Positions 36,340 to 46,600 of a stretch of DNA of 64,000 bases are shown here, piece by piece. Numbering within the stretch: position 1 is the stretch's first letter; every line of letters begins with the position of its first letter. Position numbers and translations under genes: made by a program. The DNA is taken from contig NC_133971.1 in the NCBI RefSeq assembly GCF_031877795.1, forward strand, positions 92,696,154 to 92,760,153. Direction: 5' to 3'. The notes under the pieces were generated by a model. It was not told where the DNA came from. It did not search any database and was given only the letters and a program-made list of their open reading frames with translations. This DNA comes from Strix aluco. Lineage: Eukaryota > Chordata > Aves > Strigiformes > Strigidae.

Positions 36340-36432
36340 GAATCACAGAATCATAGAATGGTTTGGGTTGGAAGGGACCTTAAAGATCATCTAGTTGTAA
36401 CCCCCCTGCCATGCTCATCTGGGCAAAAACTC
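36340..36432 (-). mobile_element. CR1 LINE 3' end, very short
   Basis: AATCACAGAATCATAGAATG, GTTTGGGTTGGAAGGGACCT and TAAAGATCATCTAGTTGTAA are the reverse complement of a CR1 3' terminus; only about 90 bases remain. Confidence 0.93.
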
Positions 36433-37769
36433 CATGGACAAACCCTTTAGAGGAAAAAGAGCTACAGAAAATTATAGGAAAATAGTGAGATGTCCTAGAG
36501 GAGCTCTCCCAACAGTTTTGCTTAGTAGAGTGATTCTGCTTTGAAAGCCAGTGGGGTAAAAGTAGTTATCCAAGAGAGTCAGAGCAAATGCTGGGCTTTG
36601 TTTTTGTTAATTCCTTGTGGAATTTGTGTAAAATGTGGAATTTGTGTAAAAATACAGGTTTGCTGAGAAGGTGCTATTTTTTGTGCACTGCAAAATAGAT
36701 GCAAAACTTTTGGCACAACTGCCTTGAAGTTTTACATAAAAATCATGGAATAGGAAGAATAAATTTTGAGGAAATCTGAATTTCAACCCCTCACAGAAGA
36801 TGAAAGACTCAGGAACAGTCAAGAGTTGGTCAGTAGTACAACAACGACACATTTTATTTACTATTAAATAGCAGGGCCTTATCCTGCTTGCCATACCCAG
36901 TTCAGACAAGAAGTCCAAATCTTCACTGTTAACGCCTTTAATTGGCCTATTCATGCGGAGAAAACATTTTTATAATAATCAAGGTATTTATTTGTCAGTA
37001 TGATTGATCTCAAGAGCAATAAATGCTCAGATATGCTGTTCACTTCAAATAACTTTTTCATGATTCACTGGTTTTCACCTGTCATTTCAGAACAAGGTCA
37101 ACAAAAGGTAAAAAATGTCTTTGAAGGAGGTGGTTTGAAGGCACCCGAAAATATGGTCCCAAGAGAAGGTCTGTTCTCATGCTCTCCAATAAGGGAAAGC
37201 ACACACCTTCCTGCTTTTGCTTGGTGCGCTTCTTCACCAACATAAATAACTGTGCTAAAGTATCTCAGAAGCGAATGAGTTAAGCCCTAAGTCCTGAAGA
37301 AGCACCACCACGCCTGAAGGACAGAGCTCAGTTTGGAGATGCTGTGGGAAGTTCACCGAAACCCAGCTCTGTGGGGGAAAAAAAATGGACTGTCAATCGC
37401 TAATGAGCTTTTCAATCTATTCGTTGTTCATTCAAGCACCCAGGAAAATTCAGATCACAGCTCAGTGTGTAGCCTGTGCTGTGGTTTTTACTATTCTCAG
37501 GGGATTTTGAAGAAAGAAAGGATGAAACTAAGATTTGTAATACAGCTATTTCCTTTTGCCTCTCCAGTGGTAAGAGCTGTGGAAGCGATATTTAGTCAAC
37601 ATGCAGGTTCCTTAAAGGTATCGACAAGCTGCATGCCACGTGTAAAAAAAGCTGAATGTTTATTTTCCACACTAACACGACGTTCATTTTAAATTAAGGA
37701 GAGCAACAATACAGGCTATCCTATACCAGTAAATTAACCGTGGCTGTGCCCACACCATGAAACCCTTAC

Positions 37770-37842
37770 CTTGCAGCTCAGGGTAGCCACATCCAACTGC
37801 CATCGGGAAAGGCTGTGGGTCTGGGTTGACGGGAACAGCTCC
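37770..37842 (-). CDS. Candidate exon of the unidentified gene
   Basis: Acceptor ctgatgtcccag|GGAGCT and strong donor GAGCTGCAAG|gtaagg bound 73 bases, open in two frames. The frame that fits the upstream exon gives GAVPVNPDPQPFPMAVGCGY. Confidence 0.33.
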
Positions 37843-40800
37843 CTGGGACATCAGTGGGCTCAAACAAAACCCTGCTGGGGCCGCTGCAATGGTTTAACTA
37901 TAGAGCTGAGTTCAGGGACAGGGGAATGACTTTAGACACGGCCTTAGGGTACACTGCATATCAACTACTGGGTAAATCTTCTACTATCCTTTATTTTCTT
38001 TTCTTTATGATGCCTGCTGGTGGAAATGTTGAGGGCTGAGTCTGTGAAACACAAGTGTTTAATGGGATCCTCATCACCTTAACGTGTATAAACTTTGGCA
38101 CAAGAGGAAAGCAAACAAAAAGCAACCAGTGATAAGAAGCTTCCATGGATGTTTACCGAAGTAGATTGGTTCAGGTGGTGGCTGCTCTGTGTTTGTTTTC
38201 TAGGATCACCTTCTCGAGCTTTATCAGTGTGAGGGATGATTTTTTTAATTCAAAACACTTCATTCCTGCTTAATTCTGAGACATACATTCCATCTTAACT
38301 TTGCAGTTGTGGTCTGTAGACCAGTTACAAACCAGACAAGCGGTGTTTCCTTCTCCTGACTGGGGAGTTTAGCATAACGAACCAAGTGCAAATTGGACAT
38401 TTCGGGTTTGGATGTTCGATTTGAAATGTCATTTGTTGCATACCCATTCTGTCCTTTGTGTCAACTACGCATTTAATACACAGTTTCACAATTTACGGAT
38501 GCACGACTTACTCGCTGTGGAAAGTCGCTGGGGAACATGATGGTCTGAGCACTGCTGAGCAGGGAGTAGAAAACACATAAACCTGTTGTAGATCGTTCGT
38601 GACTGCTCCTGGGTCTGACCAGGCTAGTTCTCCAGTGGGGAGGGACAATGGATTACTCTGCACGCCTGACCACATCCAGGAGCTCTGGCACTCAGAAGCC
38701 ATTAGGGCAGTAATTTCTTACTAACTGGATTACTTTATGTCTGGGCAAAATTTTTGATCTATAGTGGTAAGACATTTTACCACCACACTACAGTTGAGTT
38801 CATTCATCACAGAAAATACCATCATGTCACTCTGTACTATAATCTATGTGGCATCCTGTATCCTGAATACTTGTAGTGCTAGGGCCTGGATAATAGTCCC
38901 TGAAACAAAGTTGACCTCTAGATGAACCTCACAACCAAACGCTATCCATTATTAGTATCTGCTAATTAATAAAATTTTATTACCATTAGCATTTATTAAT
39001 TAATATCTGAACATTAACGAAATATGTACGCTCACTAGTGAAAGATGCAGCTTGGACAGAATATAATCAGCAGTGAGGATGAAATGCTGAGAGAATGTAT
39101 CCAACCTCCCTTGTTCAGCCTTGTTCAAGGCTGAGAACCCAAGTGTTGGCCTTGTTAGACACTCCCTTGGTTCTCCCCCCGCCACGAGCCCTGGCCAGGC
39201 TTTGGGTGGAATCCAACAGGAGGATGAAACCAGATGTTTCTGCTCAAGGAAAAGTGCAAGTTATTCTGGCTTGCTGATTTTTGGTACATAAAGCTGGACC
39301 CGCTCACAGCGACTTTGGGTGCCTCACCTACGGGTGGACGCACCGCGTAGGATTTCCCACTTGCTGGGAAAGGCTCAACAAATCCTCGCTGCAGCCGGGG
39401 CTGCCCAGCGCCTGCGGGTCTGGATGTTGGTAACGTATGCAAGGGGTGATGGATCTTAATCACTATTCTCCCTGTCCTGTAGTAATGATTAGGTGCATTA
39501 ACTTGCTTATTCTTATTTTCTATAATTAACTGTATGTAGTAATAATTGAGTGTACTATTCTGTATTTTTCTTGTTGCCTATTTTCCATATTACTTGGCTA
39601 TATCCTTCAATTATTAAAAGTAAAATAAGCCTACTCTTTTCACTCTGGTGTCTGAGTTTGACATCCTCCATCAGCAGAACAATACACAGCTAATTCTCCA
39701 TCTCATAAAAGGATGTAGCTGATCAGGAAAAAGCACATGAAGGCTAAAAGCTACAGGACTGCTTCTGTTGGAGGGATGACTACAACTCTTCAACCTGGAA
39801 AAAAGACAACCGAAAAGTCTCAATAGATGGCTGGGAAATCAGGACCGGCATGGAGAAGGTGGGCAGAGATTGCCAGTAGCCAACTGGCAACTGGTCTCAT
39901 CCCGTACAAGAATCCCAGGGCATAAAATGAGGCTAGCAGGCGGCAGCTACAACCACCAGCTGGTTTTTTAACTCACAAGCTGTATTTAAGCTGCGGAGCT
40001 TATTGCCACAGGATCTTGTAAGCTGCTAAAGGTGTGCCTAGGTTTTAAAGTCACTGGATGAGTTCATGGAAATAAAAATCCATTGAGGGTTAATAAAAAC
40101 AAGACATCATGTCTAGATCAGAAATGAGCAGTAAATCATTAGATGTTAAAACAATATTCTGGGAATGTATCTCTAATTGCTCACGTGCTTTCACAAAGAA
40201 TCTGATTTCATCTATTATTGGGAACAGGGCACTGGCACGGATAACTTGGGTCTGACCTGGTCCAGCTTTTCTGGCACTTCCGTTGCTTTTTTCCACGCTA
40301 CAAAAGCCAGTTTGCTGCCAGTTCAGCAAGTCTTGTATTTGAGTCTTGTCAGCTCACCTACTGGAAGAGCAAACTACGCAGGACAGGGCACGAAAACAGG
40401 CTGCACCCTTCCTCCCCTGCCTTCCAGATCGGCGGGGCTGCACTAAGGAACTATCTCCAGGGATTTTCTGGGAATGAGGGGGAATACTGAGACCTGTTGC
40501 ACAAAGATGAGTTTCTCTCAGGAAAGCCCTGGCAATCGGGGTGTTGCACATCATCAGGAGAAGACCTGAACTACAGTCTTCAAAAAAGTCAACTGACTTT
40601 GGCATAAGTCTCCCTTTATTTCTGTGGATGCACAAGGCACTTCCTCAAATTCCACTGATCTGCTTCCAAATGTTTTCAAAATAACCAGAGGCAGAGGATT
40701 CCTGCCATGAAGTACTTCCAACACATTATTTGTGAATTAAAATATTTCTAAAAATGTACTCTTGGGGATAAATTTCCCAGTTCTTTAGTAGAGTAAGCAT

Positions 40801-41614
40801 CACATTAAATTACAGGGAAGCTCAACTATTATCTCATAGTTTTCTTTTTTTTATTATAGACTTTTTATCCACATGAATGATAAAGAAACTACAACAGAGT
40901 TAAATACCTTTTTTGATAACAGTGATTATATTCTTAATTACACTCAATATTAAATTGTAAAATATTTCCAGAGGAGTACAATCGTAATTCATACAGCAGG
41001 CAAAATACCAGAGAAGGAGAGGGCCAAGGGAGAGGGGTATGAGAATTTCCAGTCTGCTTTTAAAAAGCACTGTGTATGGCTAACGCTGCTCTATCCATCC
41101 ATCCATCCGTCCAGCCAGATGTGGTTCTGGCCCATCTGGTAAGACACACATTTCTTTTCATAAAACAATCACTATTCAAAAGCAAAAGATGAACGGGCAG
41201 ATGTTGCCAGTGTTTGTGGCATTGAAAGGATCAGCAGTTCCTTCCACAGCTTATCTGTACGATTCATCGAAAGCATTTTCTCTATCAGTAGTCCTTCTAA
41301 AAACACAAAGACTTAAACTTTGGTACCACCAAAAAAGATCCAGGACAGGCATTTTTTGATTTTTTTTTTTGTTTTGTTTTGTTTTTACTAATAAATGGCT
41401 GCTACATTCTATTTTACATGGTTGTCCATGATGCTTTGAGGTCACTTGTCCTTGGGTTCGGAGGAACCCAGTTTATTTGTTCTTTAATCCCCAATCGGTT
41501 TATTTGTTCTTTAAATCCCCACAGACGTTCCTTTTTTTCAGTCTTTATACAAGTTAAGTTTCTGAGTAGTAGGTTATAACTTACAAGGTAACAGCTGCAA
41601 AAGATCCTGTGCAC
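37770..41614 (-). CDS. Candidate unidentified gene, upstream exon chain (unconfirmed)
   Basis: Five minus-strand segments with splice-like borders join in phase: 41,614-41,585 (1/2; CTGSFAAVT), 40,297-40,185 (1/1; SARKAGPGQTQVIRASALF and IIDEIRFFVKA), 39,419-39,332 (2/2; GSPGCSEDLLSLSQQVGNP), 38,554-38,512 (1/0; SAQTIMFPSDFPQR) and 37,842-37,770 (0/1; VNPDPQPFPMAVGCGYPEL). The exit phase of the last fits the 35,765-35,680 segment, so the whole series could be one transcript ending in the transmembrane exon. The Cys, Pro and polar content would suit an extracellular region. The exon at 39.4 kb has two possible donors, and only one keeps the frame. By-eye chaining can mislead. Confidence 0.3.
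40185..40297 (-). CDS. Candidate exon of the unidentified gene
   Basis: Acceptor actggcttttgtag|CGTGG and donor GTGAAAGCAC|gtgagc bound 113 open bases. The frame reads VEKSNGSARKAGPGQTQVIR followed by ASALFPIIDEIRFFVKA. Best single exon of the upstream chain by length and composition. Confidence 0.33.
41094..41114. repeat. Short (ATCC)n microsatellite
   Basis: Repeated ATCC units with one interruption (CCGT). Confidence 0.85.
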
Positions 41615-41625
41615 CTGGGAATAGG

Positions 41626-41644
41626 AAAAAAAAAAAAAAAAAAA
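41626..41644. repeat. Poly(A) tract, 19 bases
   Basis: A homopolymer on the plus strand. On the minus strand it is a T tract immediately upstream of the acceptor-like site at 41,615. Confidence 0.9.
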
Positions 41645-43545
41645 GATAAAATGTTACCAACACTAAGCCTAAGTTTGAGAGGTCTTTACAGAATTACAAT
41701 ATTTATTTACAATCCTTGAAAAATGGATACATGTAAGTGACCTGCTCCAGAAGCACCCTCTGAGACTTTGCTAGTATCTCTAGAGTTAATGTAGAAATAC
41801 TCGCATTAAAGATGAAATGCAAACTGTAACTGACTGAAGTACAACTAAAGGCAAGAAGACCTGCTGTGGAAAGGAACACAAAGCCCAACGGGGGTAGCTG
41901 AGAAACACAGAGCATTAACTGAGTGGCTGTTCTGCAACACACAGTGTCCTTCACCCCCCCGGTGTATCGTGTGGGTATGTATGTGCACACACGGTTCTTC
42001 TTGAGGCAACTCCTTTCTGCCTGGCACATTGAGAACGTGAAATTGCTTCTGAAACAGCATAGTTGCGATTCTCTGCTTGACTGATTTAGCTTAGCAGTTA
42101 AGTAACAGCTAATCTTTCAAAAGCACTAGGGCCTACTTAGAGAAATCCCCATTGTCTGCAGGGATGGTGTGCCACTGGAAACAAAACCAGCGTGAGCAAT
42201 GCATCCATCCTTCACACTCTCAGCAAATAAGCAGGAAACGCTGGTAGCTGTGATGCCAGCACCGTCCTTGCAGGGATTGTCAGCTGATGAAAACCCGATG
42301 CTGGCAACACACGGTGCCGTTCATCTGATGCTGCCATCCTCAGGCAGACTTTTATCGTAGATCAGTGCTTTGGACAAGGCGCTTGGGGCAGGACCCGCTG
42401 CTTCTCATCTGGGGAGGCGTACTGCTTTTATTCAGGATATTAATATCACTGAATTTATTTTAAATCAGTGCTCAGATTAATGTAGACTCAACTGGAAAAT
42501 GCTGGCAGTCAGTAAGAAAGTATGCACAAGAGGGCAAAACAGACCAACCTGACGCTTAAATTAATCTCCTTATCTCAGTAGGCAGAGCTCAAGGCCACAG
42601 ATACTGGTTATCTGGTTATTCTATACTTACTTAAAAACATTAGGAGTATCTCCTTCTTCCAGAGCTCAGGCAAACCTCCGTCACTTATACTATCAAGCCC
42701 TTCTCAGATGCCCCAGACCTTCTCTTGAATACCTCTGCTTTGTGCATTACTAAGGTCTCTATATATAAATATCTCTTTTTTTCTAATCCACCCACTCCAC
42801 CTCAGAGCGGAATCCACAAGCCAGGTTTTGTGGCCTGACACAGTAGCAGGGCTACTGGCTTTTTATCTCTCTGTCTCCAAGCCCTAATCTTCTTGTTTTA
42901 CCAGAAAAAAAGAGAACATCATTTAAATGTTAAAGCCTTTGCACCCAAAACTGTAATCTCCCAGGCCACTGATGATGGAGAGAGTGTTTCTGCTAACTGA
43001 ATGCTCCTAAAAAACACTCCTGAAAAATGCAGTGTTGGGTTTAGGAAGATCCGGGACACGGGAGCAGCGTGACTGCCGTCTGCAGGAGACTGAACCACAG
43101 AAGACAGTGTCGGTGTAGTTCTGTAAAGCTCCCAAAATGTACTGCTCTTTCCTGGAGTTGAAAAAGCTCCGTTATGGGCAGAAAACTCCATCCCTATTTG
43201 CCTGTGTGTGAACTGCATTGTGAATGCCAAGGTATTTCCCTTCTTCCACTTGAAGGTACATAACCTCGACACCACTTTGCAGTGCCAGAGGGTGCTCAGG
43301 CGATTAGGCCTGGAATCACTCTACTCTCAACATTACGTCCTACCCCGACGAAGCCTCATAATTTGTGTTACGTGCCAGTTACCAGCTTTAGACCACAGCA
43401 TGACACCTCCACAGACAGAGCTTTTAGACCAGAATTGGTAACACCACACAACAAAACAACTCTCTTAATTCTTGCAATGCCTGCAAAGAGAAACATGACG
43501 GCCAAGTCAGGCAGAAAAAAAATCTCTTCTTTCACAAGCTTACCT
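41645..43545. other. DNA downstream of the SKOR2 stop codon
   Basis: No gene is supported in this stretch. It may contain SKOR2 3' UTR sequence: a donor (TAAAG|gtaagc) follows the SKOR2 stop by two bases, so a separate UTR exon is likely. Minus-strand AATAAA occurs near 41,702. Confidence 0.45.
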
Positions 43546-43608
43546 TTAGCTTTTGCTGAGGTGTGCACCGAGCTTTTCTTTCCTGATCAAGCTTGCTGCA
43601 TAGGGAAT
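43546..43608 (-). CDS. SKOR2: SKOR2 last coding exon and stop
   Basis: Acceptor tttctgtgtcgttgcag|ATTCCC. In the phase set by the upstream exon (0) it reads IPYAASLIRKEKLGAHLSKS followed by TAA, which I recall as the SKOR2 C-terminus. Two bases after the stop comes the donor AAAG|gtaagc, so a 3' UTR exon probably follows. Another frame of the same exon reads a SKOR1-like coiled coil. Confidence 0.85.
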   Translation of the reverse strand: MPYAASLIRKEKLGAHLSKS

Positions 43609-46600
43609 CTGCAACGACACAGAAACAAAGCCACTGCTTTAAGCCAAGGTTTGGCTAACAAGACATCTAAGCTGGAACCCCTGCAAATGAAAGGTTTTGT
43701 TTGCCTCCCTCTATGATTTTAGGAAACAGTGCCTTAAATTAAAGGATTGAGCTATTCACAGAACTGCAAGAGTGTTGAAGCAGAAACAAAAATGGCCCAA
43801 ATTAAAACAACAGATAGATTTTACAATCCAATGTAAAAGACGTCTTCCGATGTTTTGTTTCTATCAGTTGCTGGCAAAAATAAAACCACCGCCCGTTCTG
43901 CTACCTGTGTGGTGACAAAAATCAGCTGTCTAACACAGCAGGCAACACACCCTGATCTCTGCACAGTGAAAATATAGCAGGCTGGGAGTACGAGACTTCT
44001 TATATTTATATCACCATAATTAGGAAGTTCAGAATAGTTATCTCTGACTTGCACCAATCTGAGGGAAGCCACTGAAGTGGAACAAATAATTAAAGAAAAA
44101 CAGAGAACACAGGCATATTAGGGAACATAGTTATATTTAGAAACAAAGTGGGATGATGTGCCCACTGGCTACTGGGAATAGGGTATGGGGCTGCACTTTT
44201 TCAACACTGGGCCTTTAGAATGCAACAGAACTAAATTGCTCTGAGATTTCTCCATCGCTGGGAATCCAAGCAACTGCAAATTCACTATTCTTTGATGCTG
44301 CCTTTTGGAAGGACCATTGGAGGAATTCAGGTTGGGATCAGAAAAATCTATGTCCCTATACTCACAGGTGCTGCTGCACACTGAGGTGACCTGCTTCTAC
44401 TGTCAGGCACTCCAGAATATATTCACAAATAATGTCAAGTATGTTACTGCAAGCTGACAAATAGGCCGGGCTGAAGTCAGGAGCAAGGCCTTTAAGCTGC
44501 ACAAACAGCAAAAGGAACAGACAGGCAAACACACAGAGGTCACGTGAGCCGCTCCCCACACATAATATACTAGACGCATGTGAATTTGCATCCATATCCA
44601 CTGACTATACACCTAACATGCATTCTTGTGCATCCCTGTTGTGGTTTTAATTACATTATGCCCACAGCATGTGAGGATGCTTGTGTGAGTTGAGCTCAGC
44701 ATGTCTCCAGACTGGCATAAAGTGCAGTATCCTCAGTGTCATCTCCCTCCATCCCTGCCTGCCTTAACAAGGAAAAGAGCAGGGAAAGCTCAGGATGAGA
44801 GGGAAGAAAGGGGCATCTGCAGCACAGGAGCTAACCCTTTCATCTCTCGGGAAAGGAGGTCAGTCTGATTGAAAGCAGCAGTACCAGGAAGCAGCAGTGT
44901 CTACAAAGATGAGCCATCTGGCTGAATGAAAGCAGAAGCCTTTCACAGAGGCATGCCACTTCCCCCACGACACAGCCCTGGGAAAAGGGAAACATGTGTG
45001 CACAAACTGAGAGGCCCAAACCACTGACGACCTGAAAAGACCCAGGACCCAGGTGTTTTGTCTTACTACTCTTAGAACCCCTTTCACAGAAGCTAAGTGC
45101 TATCAGGAAGCTTGCTGACAGATCCCCCCAAAAAACAGAGCTCTCCCCTCCACCAGGTCCTTGAACAGAACTCCCTTCCACAGCACAGTGTTTGCAACGG
45201 CTGGAAAACTCCTCTCCAAACTGCAGCAGAGAGGAGTATGCCAAGAAACTGTTTACCTGATCACCCATCTCCATCTTTTAGATTCAAAAAGGAGCCACAA
45301 ACAAACTGCCTGAATAAGCATATTTCAGCTGAGACCCATGATGCTTCCCAACTGCTTTCTTCCTCTCTCCCTCTCACAATGGCCAACAGGCAACACCGGT
45401 TTGCATGGCCGCCAATTATATAGGACATCTCCCAAGCTGTACTGACCTAGATAATACAACGGGGTACATTCTGTCAGAAATTAACTGTTCTTAATCCACT
45501 TCTCTGCTATATTTGGCACATCAGCATCTTTACAATGTGCATTGGTTTATCTAGTCTCCGGGTAATAAATTAAACTGGGAGACATGGGTGTTCAATAGGG
45601 AAATCACTACTTTCTTCATGAGTTAAATCACCTATACTGTCATCTTCTACTTTTGTCATTGGAAGAGCATATGGTAACTCCAGTGCTGCAGGGGAGCAGT
45701 ATTTAGGGCTCTCCATGACCATACAGTTTTGCATCCATGGTGACTACTGTGATGCGGGATAGGATCAACACTCAAATGGGCATGAAGATTCAACACATGG
45801 CCCTTATCATAGGATGCACACCCCTGCCAGCAATAAAAGAAGCACAGATAGTTCAGTTTTAAGTAGCAAGCAATCTGTTTCTTAAGACTAAGTCCACATT
45901 AATAGGAAATACATCACAATGGGAGAAAGACCCAATGGCGGTACTGCACTTCTCTTTGGGGTTTTTCCTTCAGGCTAGTCTGGTCCTGGGTACTGATCAC
46001 CCATTAAGAGCTAAAGCACACTCCTATGTGCGTTCCTGGAACACATTCTAGTTGGTTTCATCCAGAAGGAATCCAGTTTGCATGATCTGAGTCTGCTCCA
46101 CAACACAAACCAAAGCACAGATAAGCAGATAGGATTGGGGATTAATTTCTAAAGCACATGTCTGATCCCTGTTACACTTGGCCATCAAAGAAGCTTCTGT
46201 ACACCATCCTCTTTTGGGCACTTCTCCTTTGCATCCCATCTCTAGGTGGGGTACACAATGACACATCACATTGCTTGAAGAAGGGATCTTCAGTACCCCA
46301 AAGCACTATTATCTGATGTGCACCTAAAGGTATATAGTTGAACAATTTTCATTTCCAGAGAATGCACTCAAGACCTCACTCAGAACACTCAGCCCTTCCA
46401 AATGCAAAGCATATTTATGCAGGGAAGGAGAGAGATGTGCAGCTGAACTGCCACTGGAAAGCTACAGTCTGCACACGGTGCTTCTGGGTAGAACAATGCA
46501 TGGGATTAAGTGGCAGGAAAAGCAGGCACTGAGCCTTTAACAGCTGGAGGAGGAATCTAAGTGCCAACGGCATACCCTGGAGCACCAGTCTCCACTACTG

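Noticed and set aside
37770-39419. An alternative frame through the same candidate exons (reading for example RWQLDVATLSCK).
   Set aside because: It cannot be joined in phase to the exon at 40,297-40,185; the other frame can. That two frames stay open is a warning about the whole chain.
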